From Streptomyces hayashii (GTDB taxonomy: Bacteria; Actinomycetota; Actinomycetes; Streptomycetales; Streptomycetaceae), in NCBI RefSeq assembly GCF_024539815.1, contig NZ_JAHHIU010000081.1, positions 62,001-126,000 on the forward strand: a stretch of DNA of 64,000 nucleotides. The letters run 5' to 3'. Made by a program: the position numbers and the translations under genes. The first letter of the stretch is position 1; each line of letters begins with the position of its first letter. Under the pieces are notes generated by a model. It saw nothing but the letters and a program-made list of their open reading frames with translations, did no database searches and had not been told where the DNA came from. This document shows, one piece after another, positions 17,585-26,193 of the stretch.

Positions 17585-17608
17585 GCCCCGTCTTTTGACG
17601 GGGCTCGT
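17585..17608 (+). terminator. terminator of the first conservon
   Basis: GCCCCGTC, TTTT loop, GACGGGGC, then a T-rich tail; 158 bp after the cvnD1 stop. Confidence 0.8.
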
Positions 17609-17802
17609 TCTATTTGACCGTTTTATCTGGGGTTTACATCACGTCGAACCCATCCTTTCCCATGTTTGGAAGAGGACTGGTCGTCGTGCTGGAATGCCTG
17701 AACTGCCCAATAGTCAATGACGTACTCATGGTCGATGGCTGACCGGGCTCTGAGACACTGCGGCACGACGAAGGTGCCGACCGCCGAGAGGTTGTTGGTC
17801 GA
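17609..17802 (+). promoter_or_regulatory. promoter region of the second conservon
   Basis: No gene seen. A TTGACC box at 17614-17619 precedes an unusually AT-rich stretch; a TACATC box at 17635-17640 gives only a 15-base spacer, so the promoter call is weak. GAGAGG lies 11 bases before the cvnA2 GTG, the same arrangement as in the first operon. Confidence 0.4.
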
Positions 17803-20800
17803 GTGAGGCGAAGCAAGAAAAGTCCCGAGCCGGCGGCGCGGGGCAACTTCACCCCGCCGCCGCGCGGAGCGGCGACCGCCCCTGCGCCCGGCTCGGAGCC
17901 GACGGCCGCGCCCGCGAAGAGCGGCGGCCGTCTCTCCCCGCGCAACTGGCGGGTGCCGACCCGGCTGAACGCGATTCTGCTCATACCCGTGGTGGTCGGC
18001 CTGGTCATGGGCGGCTTCCAGGTGAAGAGCTCGATCGACACCTGGCAGGAGGCCGAGGACGCGGAGAACACCGCGCGTCTGGTGCGGGCCGCGCTGAGCT
18101 ACGGCGACGCGCTCTACAAGGAACGCGACATCTCCGCCGCGCCCCTGCTCGCCGGCAAGAAGGACGACGCCACGGTCACGGCGTCCCGCAAGGCCACCGA
18201 CGCCGCCGCCGACGCCTTCGACGCGGCCGCGCAGAACATGCCGGCCAAGCCCGGCCTTGAGCGCAGGCTGAAGCTGTTCCGCGTCACCGAGACCAAGCTG
18301 CCGACGCTGCGCGCGGCCGCCTACACCTCCAAGCTCACCGGCGTGCAGACCGAAGAGGGCTACACCCAGGTCGCGCACCCGCTGATGGAGTTCTCGAACG
18401 AGCTCGGTCTGGGCACCGGAAACATCACCTCCTACGGCCGTACCGTCTACGCCATCTCGCTGACCAAGGCCGCGCTCTCCCTGGAGCGCTCCATCGGCAT
18501 GCACCTGCTGATCAAGCCGGGCCCGCAGGACACCGACTTCGCCAAGCAGAAGGTGTCCCTCTCCTCGTACGCCTACCTTGAGGGCATCGCCGTCGAGGAG
18601 TACATCGGCGGCGGCACCGAGGCCGACGCCAAGCGCCTGGCCGACGCGTCGGCGAAGATCAAGAGCGATGGCGCCGCGCTGGCCGCCGAGCAGAAGCAGA
18701 AGGACCCGGACTACGTTCCGCCGCCGTCCGACCCGACCACGATGGTCGGCGCGATCTCCACGATGGAGACGAAGTCGGGCGCGGAGCGCGCCGGTCTCGC
18801 CGAGAAGGGCATCAGCAAGGAGAACTGGTGGGCGGTCACCACGCTGAAGTACGACGCCTACCGGCAGATCGAGTCGGACATGGCCGACAAGGCCGTGACC
18901 GAGGCCTCGGACATCGCCGCTGACGCCAAGACGTCCGCGATCATCACCGGCGCCGCCGTCGTCGTCGCCCTGCTCCTGGCGTTCATCCTCGCCGGCGCCG
19001 TGGCCCGTCAGATGAGCCGCGCGATGCGCCAGCTGCGCAACGCGGCCTTCGGCATCGCCGAGCAGCGGCTGCCGATGCTGGTCGACCAGCTCTCGCGGAC
19101 CGACCCCGGACGCGTGGACACCCGCGTCCAGGCCATCCCGATCACCACCACGGACGAGATCGGCGAAGTCGCCCGCGCCTTCGACCAGGTCCACCGCGAG
19201 GCCGTCCGGCTCGCCGCCGAGCAGGCGCTGCTGCGGGGCAACATCAACGCGATCTTCACCAACCTCTCGCGCCGCAACCAGTCCCTGATCGAGGGCCAGC
19301 TGACCCTGATCACCGACCTGGAGAACAACGAGGCCGACCCGGACCAGCTGGAGAACCTCTTCCGGCTGGACCACCTCGCGACCCGTATGCGCCGCAACGG
19401 CGAGAACCTCCTGGTCCTCGCGGGCGAGGAGCCGGGCCGCCGCTGGGACCAGCCGGTCCCGCTGGTCGACGTGCTGCGCGCCGCCTCCTCCGAGGTGGAG
19501 CAGTACGAGCGCATCGAGCTGTCGGGAGTCCCGGAGGCCGAGATCCACGGCCGCGCCGTGACCGACCTCGTGCACCTGCTCGCGGAGCTGCTGGAGAACG
19601 CCACCACGTTCTCCTCCCCGCAGACCAAGGTCCGCGTGACCGCCACCCGTCTGCCCGACGGCCGGGTCATGATCGAGATCCACGACAAGGGCATCGGCCT
19701 GACCGCCGAGGACTTCGCGGACATCAACCACAAGCTGGCCAACCCGCCGACGGTGGACGCCGCGATCTCGCAGCGCATGGGCCTGTTCGTGGTCGGCCGG
19801 CTGTCCGACCGGCACGGCATCCGCGTCCAGCTGCGTCCCTCGGGCGAGCAGGCGGGCACCACCTCGCTGGTCATGCTGCCGGACGCCATCACCCACGGCG
19901 GCGGTGGCGAGCAGCAGCAGTCGCGCGACGACTTCACGGTCTCGCAGATCATCCCCGAGCAGCAGCAGAACTTCGGCGGCGAGGACTTCAACACCGGTCT
20001 GCCGATGCGCACGGCCGCCGAGCTGGGCTTCGACGACAGCCGCTACGAGGTCCCGGACGACATCCGTGAGCTGGACCCGGTGGGCCGCTCCCTGCTGCGC
20101 GAGGAACGGCGCGCGGCGCTGGAGACCCAGCCGGAACAGCCGGACCAGCAGCCCGGCCAGCAGGCCCAGCACCCCGGCCAGCACAACCAGCACGGCCAGC
20201 ACAACCAGCACGGCCAGCAGACCCAGCAGCAGCCGGTCGAGGCCGCTTCCTACGGCGAGGGCTTCGACGCCGACCGCCGACCGGAGTACGACGCCGGGCA
20301 GCAGGGCTACGACCCCGCGCAGAACGGCGCTCAGAACGGCTACGACGGCAACGCCACCGGCTATGCCGACCGGCCCGGGTCGTTCGACCAGCAGACGGCG
20401 TACGAGGAGCAGCAGCGCCCGGCGTACGACGACCAGTACTTCGGTCAGAACGGCGGCCTGCCGCAGAACGACGCGTTCTCCACGAACGGCGGTCTGCCGC
20501 AGAACGACGCCTTCACGTCGAACGGCGGCTACCCGGACCCCGCGTATGCGGAGCCCGCGCAGCCCGTCCGGGAGGAGCGGGCGGCGCCTGCCGCCGGCGC
20601 CTCCGAGGGCTTCCAGCCCTACGAGGAGCAGCAGCCGTACCAGGACGACTGGCCCCAGCAGAACGGTCACACGAACGGTTACCAGAACGGTTACCCGGAC
20701 CAGTACGCTCCGGAAGCGGAATCCGTGCAGGCCGCTGACGCGGGCGAGCAGAACCGCGTAGGCTTCGACCGTCCGGGACCGACCCCTTCCGCCCCCCATG

Positions 20801-21210
20801 CGCTGACCGAAGCCGGTCTGCCTCGCCGCGGATCCACCGCAAGCGGTGCGAACGGCGCTCGGCCCGCGAAGCAGGACGCGTCGGCCACCACCACCGAGGG
20901 CGGCGGCGGCAGCGACGTCTGGCGATCGGCGAACGACGAGCGCTGGCACCAGGCCTCCGCTCTGAAGAAGCCCAAGGCGGGCGGGGTCACCTCTTCCGGC
21001 CTGCCGCGGCGGGTGCCCAAGGCCAACCTGGTCGAGGGCGCCGCCGAGAACACCCCTCAGGGCGGCCCACAGGTCTCCCGCGCCCCGGAGGACGTCCGAG
21101 GCAGGTTGAGCAACCTGCGACGGGGCGTCCAGCGCGGACGCAACGCAGGAAGCAGTGAAACGAACGGCCAGGGCCTCGGTCCTGACAGCACCTACAACCA
21201 GGAGCGTTAG
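17803..21210 (+). CDS. cvnA2: conservon sensor kinase-like protein CvnA (second operon)
   Basis: 1135-residue paralogue of the first CvnA. TM1 ~56-75, a distinct extracytoplasmic sensor (~76-375, little similarity to the first copy), TM2 ~379-402, HAMP, then a kinase core nearly identical to the first (RLDHLATRMRRNGENLLVLAG, LLAELLENATTFSS near 594, DKGIGLT near 627). The tail from ~700 is Gln/Gly/Tyr-rich rather than Pro/Gly-rich. Shared core with divergent sensor and tail suggests a common GTPase output with different inputs. GTG start. Confidence 0.93.
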   Translation: MRRSKKSPEPAARGNFTPPPRGAATAPAPGSEPTAAPAKSGGRLSPRNWRVPTRLNAILLIPVVVGLVMGGFQVKSSIDTWQEAEDAENTARLVRAALSYGDALYKERDISAAPLLAGKKDDATVTASRKATDAAADAFDAAAQNMPAKPGLERRLKLFRVTETKLPTLRAAAYTSKLTGVQTEEGYTQVAHPLMEFSNELGLGTGNITSYGRTVYAISLTKAALSLERSIGMHLLIKPGPQDTDFAKQKVSLSSYAYLEGIAVEEYIGGGTEADAKRLADASAKIKSDGAALAAEQKQKDPDYVPPPSDPTTMVGAISTMETKSGAERAGLAEKGISKENWWAVTTLKYDAYRQIESDMADKAVTEASDIAADAKTSAIITGAAVVVALLLAFILAGAVARQMSRAMRQLRNAAFGIAEQRLPMLVDQLSRTDPGRVDTRVQAIPITTTDEIGEVARAFDQVHREAVRLAAEQALLRGNINAIFTNLSRRNQSLIEGQLTLITDLENNEADPDQLENLFRLDHLATRMRRNGENLLVLAGEEPGRRWDQPVPLVDVLRAASSEVEQYERIELSGVPEAEIHGRAVTDLVHLLAELLENATTFSSPQTKVRVTATRLPDGRVMIEIHDKGIGLTAEDFADINHKLANPPTVDAAISQRMGLFVVGRLSDRHGIRVQLRPSGEQAGTTSLVMLPDAITHGGGGEQQQSRDDFTVSQIIPEQQQNFGGEDFNTGLPMRTAAELGFDDSRYEVPDDIRELDPVGRSLLREERRAALETQPEQPDQQPGQQAQHPGQHNQHGQHNQHGQQTQQQPVEAASYGEGFDADRRPEYDAGQQGYDPAQNGAQNGYDGNATGYADRPGSFDQQTAYEEQQRPAYDDQYFGQNGGLPQNDAFSTNGGLPQNDAFTSNGGYPDPAYAEPAQPVREERAAPAAGASEGFQPYEEQQPYQDDWPQQNGHTNGYQNGYPDQYAPEAESVQAADAGEQNRVGFDRPGPTPSAPHALTEAGLPRRGSTASGANGARPAKQDASATTTEGGGGSDVWRSANDERWHQASALKKPKAGGVTSSGLPRRVPKANLVEGAAENTPQGGPQVSRAPEDVRGRLSNLRRGVQRGRNAGSSETNGQGLGPDSTYNQER
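20178..20213 (+). repeat. two tandem 18-bp repeats in the cvnA2 tail
   Basis: The unit CCAGCACAACCAGCACGG occurs twice in direct succession and encodes the QHNQHG repeat of the disordered tail. In-frame unit length means slippage would change tail length without a frameshift. Confidence 0.7.
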
Positions 21211-21211
21211 T

Positions 21212-21634
21212 GTGAGCCCGATGAGCCAGGCGGCACAGAACCTGAACTGGGTGATCACCAACTTCGTGGACAACACCCCGGGGGTGTCCCACACCGTGGT
21301 GGTCTCCGCCGACGGACTCCTTCTGGCGATGTCCGAAGGCTTCCCCCGCGACCGTGCCGACCAGCTCGCAGCCGTCGCCTCCGGTCTGACGTCCCTGACG
21401 GCAGGCGCCTCCCGGATCTTCGAGGGCGGCAGCGTGAACCAGACGGTTGTGGAGATGGAGCGGGGATTCCTCTTCCTCATGTCCATCTCGGACGGCTCCT
21501 CGCTCGCCGTACTCGCTCATCCCGAGGCGGACATCGGTCTCATTGGGTACGAGATGGCCCTTCTGGTGGACCGGGCGGGTTCGGTCCTGACGCCCGACCT
21601 TCGTGCGGAGCTCCAAGGGAGCCTTCTCAACTAA
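21212..21634 (+). CDS. cvnB2: conservon roadblock/LC7 protein CvnB (second operon)
   Basis: 140 residues, close to the first CvnB over its whole length (MSQAAQNLNWVITNFVDN core). GTG 21212 lies one base after the cvnA2 stop and 7 bases after GGAG, so translation is coupled to cvnA2. Predicted partner of the GTPase encoded at 22299. Confidence 0.92.
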   Translation: MSPMSQAAQNLNWVITNFVDNTPGVSHTVVVSADGLLLAMSEGFPRDRADQLAAVASGLTSLTAGASRIFEGGSVNQTVVEMERGFLFLMSISDGSSLAVLAHPEADIGLIGYEMALLVDRAGSVLTPDLRAELQGSLLN

Positions 21635-21730
21635 CAGCGGGACGGTGCGTTTTGGCGTCCTGAGGCCGTAGGGTTTCGGGACGCGGCTTCCACGTGATGG
21701 GCGCCAGGCACAGTCGGAGGAGGAGAGAGA

Positions 21731-22318
21731 GTGGCAACACCCCCAGGCGGTTCCAATTCGGGTAACTGGTCGTACGGCCCTGCCCAGGGCCACGGCGACG
21801 GTTCCCAGAACCCGAACCGTTACGACTTCCCCTCCGCGCCCAGCCAGCAGCGGCCGTACTCGCCCCAGGGACCCCAGGGTCCCGGGCCGTCACCGTACGA
21901 CCAGCCGCAGGCGCCGCGCATCCAGCCCGTGCAGCCGCATCGCCGCACCCCCGAGGCGGCGCCCGCAGGGGCGGCGAACAACCCGCTGGTGCGTCCGTAC
22001 GCCATGACCGGCGGCCGGACCCGCCCGCGTTACCAGCTCGCCATCGAGGCGCTGGTGCACACCACCGCGCAGCCGCACCAGATGCAGGGCCAGCTGCCCG
22101 AGCATCAGCGGATCTGCAACCTCTGCCGAGAGATCAAGTCGGTCGCCGAGATCTCGGCGCTGCTGACCATCCCTCTCGGCGTGGCCAGGATCCTCGTCGC
22201 CGACTTGGCGGAGGCGGGACTGGTCGCCATCCATCAGCCCGGCGGCGACGAGAGCGCCGGCGGCCAGCCAGACGTGACACTGCTCGAAAGGGTGCTCAGT
22301 GGACTTCGCAAGCTCTAG
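21731..22318 (+). CDS. cvnC2: conservon DUF742 protein CvnC (second operon)
   Basis: 195 residues: the DUF742 domain occupies about residues 85-195 and matches the first CvnC, but here an additional ~85-residue Pro/Gln/Gly-rich N-terminal arm precedes it. GTG 21731 has GGAGGAGAGAG upstream. It overlaps cvnD2 by 20 bp exactly as in the first operon. Confidence 0.92.
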   Translation: MATPPGGSNSGNWSYGPAQGHGDGSQNPNRYDFPSAPSQQRPYSPQGPQGPGPSPYDQPQAPRIQPVQPHRRTPEAAPAGAANNPLVRPYAMTGGRTRPRYQLAIEALVHTTAQPHQMQGQLPEHQRICNLCREIKSVAEISALLTIPLGVARILVADLAEAGLVAIHQPGGDESAGGQPDVTLLERVLSGLRKL

Positions 22319-22880
22319 CGGGGGTCCCTCCCGCTCCACCACTTCCGCGAAGATCGTGGTGGCGGGCGGCTTCGGCGTGGGCAAGACCACGTTCGTCGGG
22401 GCTGTTTCGGAGATCAATCCGCTGCGCACCGAGGCCGTCATGACGTCCGCGTCGGCGGGCATCGACGACCTCACCCACACCGGGGACAAGACGACCACCA
22501 CGGTCGCGATGGACTTCGGCCGCATCACCCTGGATCAGGACCTGATCCTCTACCTCTTCGGCACGCCCGGCCAGGACCGCTTCTGGTTCATGTGGGACGA
22601 CCTGGTACGCGGCGCCATCGGTGCGATCGTGCTCGTCGACACCCGCCGTCTCGCCGACTGCTTCCCCGCGGTCGACTACTTCGAGAACAGCGGCCTCCCC
22701 TTCGTCATCGCGCTGAACGGCTTCGACGGCAACCAGCCGTACAACCCCGACGAGGTGCGCGAGGCGCTGCAGATCGGTCCGGACACCCCGATCATCACGA
22801 CGGACGCCCGCCATCGCGCCGACGCCAAGTCCGCGCTGATCACCCTGGTGGAGCACGCGCTGATGGCCCGCCTGCGGTAG
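22299..22880 (+). CDS. cvnD2: conservon Ras-like GTPase CvnD (second operon)
   Basis: 193-residue GTPase, nearly identical to the first CvnD (GGFGVGKT P-loop, FGTPGQDRFWFMWDD, ALNGFDGN). Differences concentrate in the first 15 residues. Such identity raises the possibility that the two GTPases cross-talk between the operons. Confidence 0.94.
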   Translation: MDFASSSGGPSRSTTSAKIVVAGGFGVGKTTFVGAVSEINPLRTEAVMTSASAGIDDLTHTGDKTTTTVAMDFGRITLDQDLILYLFGTPGQDRFWFMWDDLVRGAIGAIVLVDTRRLADCFPAVDYFENSGLPFVIALNGFDGNQPYNPDEVREALQIGPDTPIITTDARHRADAKSALITLVEHALMARLR

Positions 22881-22903
22881 CGCCGCCCTCCCCCGCACAG
22901 CCG

Positions 22904-22929
22904 AAGGCCCCCTCCACCGAGGGGGCCTT
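22904..22929. terminator. terminator of the second conservon
   Basis: Perfect 11-bp stem (22904-22914 with 22919-22929), CACC loop, trailing TTT; 23 bp after the cvnD2 stop. Confidence 0.85.
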
Positions 22930-22968
22930 TCGTGTCGTGCGGGTGGGCGCCCGCCCAGCCCATGCCGA

Positions 22969-22998
22969 AGGGGGCCCACCCGGGCGGGTGGGCCCCCT
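22969..22998 (-). terminator. accBE terminator
   Basis: Perfect 13-bp GC-rich stem (22969-22981 with 22986-22998), GGGC loop. Lies 19 bp past the accE stop on the minus strand, back to back with the conservon terminator. Confidence 0.8.
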
Positions 22999-23017
22999 CA
23001 GGGACGTGCGGGCGGGT

Positions 23018-23209
23018 TCAGCGCCAGCTGTGCGGGGCGCGGAAGCCGCCTTCGCGTTCCAGGCGGCGCCAGCCGGCCCGGGGACGGGTGCGGTGCACGG
23101 TGGGCTCGGAGGGGCGGGCGGCCGCGCGAGCCAGGAGGATCGCCGTGATGGCGGCGACTTCCTCGGGCTCGGCATGGCCCTTCTCGACGCGGATGTCGGG
23201 AGCGTTCAT
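23018..23209 (-). CDS. accE: acyl-CoA carboxylase epsilon subunit
   Basis: 63-residue epsilon subunit that stabilises and stimulates the actinobacterial acyl-CoA carboxylase complex. The N-terminal part IRVEKGHAEPEEVAAIT and the tryptophan-rich end (GWRRLEREGGFRAPHSWR) are the family pattern. It lies 66 bp downstream of accB on the same strand, the usual arrangement. Confidence 0.92.
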   Translation of the reverse strand: MNAPDIRVEKGHAEPEEVAAITAILLARAAARPSEPTVHRTRPRAGWRRLEREGGFRAPHSWR

Positions 23210-23275
23210 GGTCTCAGTCTCCGTGGATGAGGTTTCCGCAGGGAATCCGGCGGGTTGCTCGTGAGGTCCGTCGGG

Positions 23276-24880
23276 TTACTGCGGGGGGTTGCCGTGCTTG
23301 CGCGAGGGCAGGTCCGCGTGCTTGGACTGCAGCATGGCCAGGGACCTGACGAGGACCTCGCGGGTCTCGGCGGGGTCGATGACGTCGTCGACCAGGCCGC
23401 GCTCGGCCGCGTAGTACGGGTGCATCAGCTCGGACTTGTACTCCTTGACCATGCGGGCCCGCATGGCCTCGGGGTCCTCGGCCTCGGCGATCTGACGGCG
23501 GAAGATGACGTTGGCTGCGCCCTCGGCGCCCATCACGGCGATCTCGTTCGTCGGCCAGGCGTAGGTGAGGTCGGCTCCGATGGACTGGCTGTCCATGACG
23601 ATGTAGGCACCTCCGTACGCCTTGCGCAGGATCAGCGAGATCCGGGGCACGGTCGCGTTGCAGTAGGCGTACAGCAGCTTCGCACCGTGCCGGATGATTC
23701 CACCGTGCTCCTGGTCGACGCCGGGCAGGAAGCCGGGTACGTCCAGAAGAGTGATGATCGGGATGTTGAAGGCGTCGCACATCTGCACGAAGCGCGCGGC
23801 CTTTTCGCTGGCCTCGATGTCCAGGACGCCCGCGAGGGACTGCGGCTGGTTGGCCACGATGCCGACGACCTGACCGCCGAGCCGGGCCAGGGCGCAGATG
23901 ATGTTGCGCGCCCAGCGCTCGTGGACCTCCAGGTACTCGCCGTCGTCGACGATCTCCTCGATGACCTTGGTCATGTCGTACGGACGGTTGCCGTCGGCCG
24001 GGACCAGGTCGAGCAGGACGTCGCCGCGGCGCTCGGCCGGGTCGGCGGAGTCGACGCGCGGCGGGTTCTCGCGGTTGTTCTGCGGCAGCAGCGACAGGAG
24101 GTAGCGCACCTCCGCGATGCAGGTCTCCTCGTCGTCGTACGCGAAGTGGCAGACGCCGGAGGTCTCGGCGTGCACGTCCGCGCCGCCGAGGCCGTTCTGG
24201 GTGATCTCCTCGCCGGTGACCGCCTTGACCACGTCCGGCCCGGTGATGAACATCTGCGAGGTCTCGCGGACCATGAAGACGAAGTCGGTGAGGGCGGGGC
24301 TGTAGGCCGCGCCGCCCGCGCAGGGGCCCAGCATCACGCTGATCTGCGGGATGACTCCGGACGCCCTGGTGTTGCGCTGGAAGATGCCGCCGTAGCCGGC
24401 GAGCGCCGAGACGCCTTCCTGGATACGGGCGCCGGCGCCGTCGTTGAGGGAGACCAGCGGAGCTCCGGCCGCGATGGCCATGTCCATGATCTTGTGGATC
24501 TTGGTGGCGTGGGCCTCGCCCAGGGCCCCGCCGAAGATACGGAAGTCATGGGCGTAGACGAAGACGGTGCGGCCCTCGACCGTGCCCCAGCCGGTGATGA
24601 CACCGTCGGTGAAAGGCTTCTTGGCCTCCAGGCCGAACCCGGTCGCCCGGTGCCGGCGCAGCTGCTCGACCTCCTGGAAGGATCCCGGGTCGACCAGCAG
24701 CTCGATCCGCTCCCGGGCGGTCAGCTTGCCCTTGGCGTGCTGCGCCTGGGTCGCCTTCTCGCTCGGGCCGGCCAACGCCTGGGCACGGATCTCGTGCAGC
24801 TCGGCCACGCGGCCGCGCGCGTCCGTGGGCTCCGAGGGCTCCGCGGTCGGCTCACCCGTCGTCTCTTCCAAAACGGTCAT
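23276..24880 (-). CDS. accB: acyl-CoA carboxylase beta (carboxyltransferase) subunit
   Basis: 534 residues. Transfers CO2 from carboxybiotin to acetyl-/propionyl-CoA, giving malonyl-/methylmalonyl-CoA for fatty acid and polyketide synthesis. Both crotonase-fold halves are visible: KLTARERIELLVDPGSF, the oxyanion loop GAGARIQEG and MLGPCAGGAAYSPAL in the N-half, and LDVPGFLPGVDQEH with KAYGGAYIVMDS in the C-half. Length and the residue following AYSPALTDF match AccB/PccB types; acyl preference (C2 versus C3) depends on one residue I cannot assign with certainty. Confidence 0.93.
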   Translation of the reverse strand: MTVLEETTGEPTAEPSEPTDARGRVAELHEIRAQALAGPSEKATQAQHAKGKLTARERIELLVDPGSFQEVEQLRRHRATGFGLEAKKPFTDGVITGWGTVEGRTVFVYAHDFRIFGGALGEAHATKIHKIMDMAIAAGAPLVSLNDGAGARIQEGVSALAGYGGIFQRNTRASGVIPQISVMLGPCAGGAAYSPALTDFVFMVRETSQMFITGPDVVKAVTGEEITQNGLGGADVHAETSGVCHFAYDDEETCIAEVRYLLSLLPQNNRENPPRVDSADPAERRGDVLLDLVPADGNRPYDMTKVIEEIVDDGEYLEVHERWARNIICALARLGGQVVGIVANQPQSLAGVLDIEASEKAARFVQMCDAFNIPIITLLDVPGFLPGVDQEHGGIIRHGAKLLYAYCNATVPRISLILRKAYGGAYIVMDSQSIGADLTYAWPTNEIAVMGAEGAANVIFRRQIAEAEDPEAMRARMVKEYKSELMHPYYAAERGLVDDVIDPAETREVLVRSLAMLQSKHADLPSRKHGNPPQ

Positions 24881-25163
24881 GTAGTGACCTTACGAAGTCC
24901 GCCAAGGAAAGAGTGACGTCGACTCCGTACAGTCCTCGGAGCGTTTTCCTGGTACCCCTGAACAGAACCCGGCCGGCACGCAGCCGTTCCGACTGCTCAG
25001 AGGGCCGGACGGTTGTAGGGGTCACACAAACCCCGCCACTGAGACCCGGCTCACATTTCGCGCCGCACCTGCCCTCCCCGGGGTGAACCGGCAGCGCCGG
25101 ACGGCGGCCGGCCGCCCCCTCGGCGGCGAGGCGGAGGCTCCGCGAATCCCCGCCCCGATTAAG
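24881..25163. other. intergenic region between accB and the injection-system genes
   Basis: No gene seen. It holds the accB promoter on the minus strand and a shift from GC-rich to AT-rich composition near 25155. It marks the boundary between conserved core genes and the contractile-injection locus. Confidence 0.4.
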
Positions 25164-25227
25164 TTGAAAGTTGAACGGAATGGGTCTACAGTCGTTCCTG
25201 TCAGCTCATTGAAGATTAAACATCTTC
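25164..25227 (+). promoter_or_regulatory. promoter and AT-rich leader of the injection-system operon
   Basis: TTGAAA at 25164-25169 and TACAGT at 25187-25192 with a 17-base spacer form a good housekeeping-type promoter. The leader contains an inverted repeat GAAGAT/ATCTTC (25211-25216, 25222-25227). AAGGAG at 25245 serves the first gene. The elements indicate independent transcription, not read-through from accB, which is on the other strand. Confidence 0.6.
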
Positions 25228-25256
25228 CTCCCTCCTCCGTCCCCAAGGAGCACACC

Positions 25257-25418
25257 ATGGGCATCTTCGGCCGCAAGAACACCGACGAGACCGCCTCCGC
25301 CGCCCCCACCGCCACCACCGCGGACGCCGGCCCGCCGATCGACCTGAACGCGCTGAAACGCGAACTGGTCGACGACCTGATGCGCCAGTTGCGCAACGAG
25401 TTCGAGCGCGGAGGCTGA
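25257..25418 (+). CDS. small protein at the head of the injection-system operon (Afp6/DUF5908 position)
   Basis: 53 residues, MGIFGRKNTDET start, low-complexity Ala/Thr middle, and an amphipathic helix at the end (LNALKRELVDDLMRQLRNEFER). The location directly before the LysM protein corresponds to Afp6/DUF5908 in contractile injection loci, and the helical C-terminus fits, but sequence similarity is too weak to name it. AAGGAG precedes the ATG by 6 bases. Confidence 0.6.
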   Translation: MGIFGRKNTDETASAAPTATTADAGPPIDLNALKRELVDDLMRQLRNEFERGG

Positions 25419-25419
25419 C

Positions 25420-26193
25420 GTGGTGAACGCCCCCTTCGGTATGCCGTCGGCGTCCGGTCCCGGACCGGTGAGCGCCGCCCTGACCAAGGCCGAGATCATC
25501 GACACGACGTCGGGCGACGGCTTCACGGTGATGTTCAACCCCGAGGAACTCAAACTCGACCAGGGGAACAGCTACGCCGAGATCGGCGTGCCCGGGCTGG
25601 ACGCACCGCCCGTGCAGTACATCCGCGGCAAAGCCCGGGTCCTGAGCATGGAACTGTTCTTCGACACCTACGAGGCCGGCACGGACGTCCGCACTCATAC
25701 GGGGCCCATCGTGCGGCTGCTGGACAAGGAGCCGCAGAGCCAGGCCCCGCCGGTCCTGCTCTTCTCGCTGGGCAGCTTCCAGTTCCGCTGCGTCCTGGTC
25801 GACGCCAACCAGCGCTTCACCATGTTCCTGCGCAACGGCACCCCCGTCCGCGCCATGGTGTCCGTGCGCCTGCACGAGTTCGCCACCGTGGACGCCGAGG
25901 TGCGCCGGGGCCTCTTCTTCGCCTCGCCGACGGCGTCGTCGGTGGTCAACCGGGCGGTGTCCACGGTCCGTTCGGTGCCGCGCGAACAGCCCACGGTCCA
26001 CACCGTGATCGAGGGCGACACCCTGAGCGGCCTCGCGGCGACCTACCTCGGCGATCCCGCGCTGTGGCGGGCCATCGCGGACGCCAACCGCGTCGCCGAC
26101 CCGCTGACCCTCACGCCCAACACACGTCTGATCATTCCTGCGCGCCGCCCCGACGGCACGGCCCCGCAGGGGCAGGGGGGTGCACGGCCATGA
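25420..26193 (+). CDS. CIS tube/baseplate adaptor with LysM domain (Afp7-like)
   Basis: 257 residues. Residues ~20-180 match the contractile-injection tube-cap protein (FNPEELKLDQGNSYAEIGVPG, then LSMELFFDTYEAGTDVRTHT). Residues ~190-240 are a LysM domain (HTVIEGDTLSGLAATYLGDPALWRAIADAN). In T4 terms it is gp53/gp54-like and joins inner tube to baseplate hub. GTG 25420 or 25423 can serve after GGAGG. The stop overlaps the next start as ATGA. Confidence 0.88.
   Translation: MVNAPFGMPSASGPGPVSAALTKAEIIDTTSGDGFTVMFNPEELKLDQGNSYAEIGVPGLDAPPVQYIRGKARVLSMELFFDTYEAGTDVRTHTGPIVRLLDKEPQSQAPPVLLFSLGSFQFRCVLVDANQRFTMFLRNGTPVRAMVSVRLHEFATVDAEVRRGLFFASPTASSVVNRAVSTVRSVPREQPTVHTVIEGDTLSGLAATYLGDPALWRAIADANRVADPLTLTPNTRLIIPARRPDGTAPQGQGGARP

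Noticed and set aside
17623..21486. 1287-residue minus-strand open frame opposite cvnA2
   Set aside because: Same shadow effect; the plus-strand gene has clear domains.
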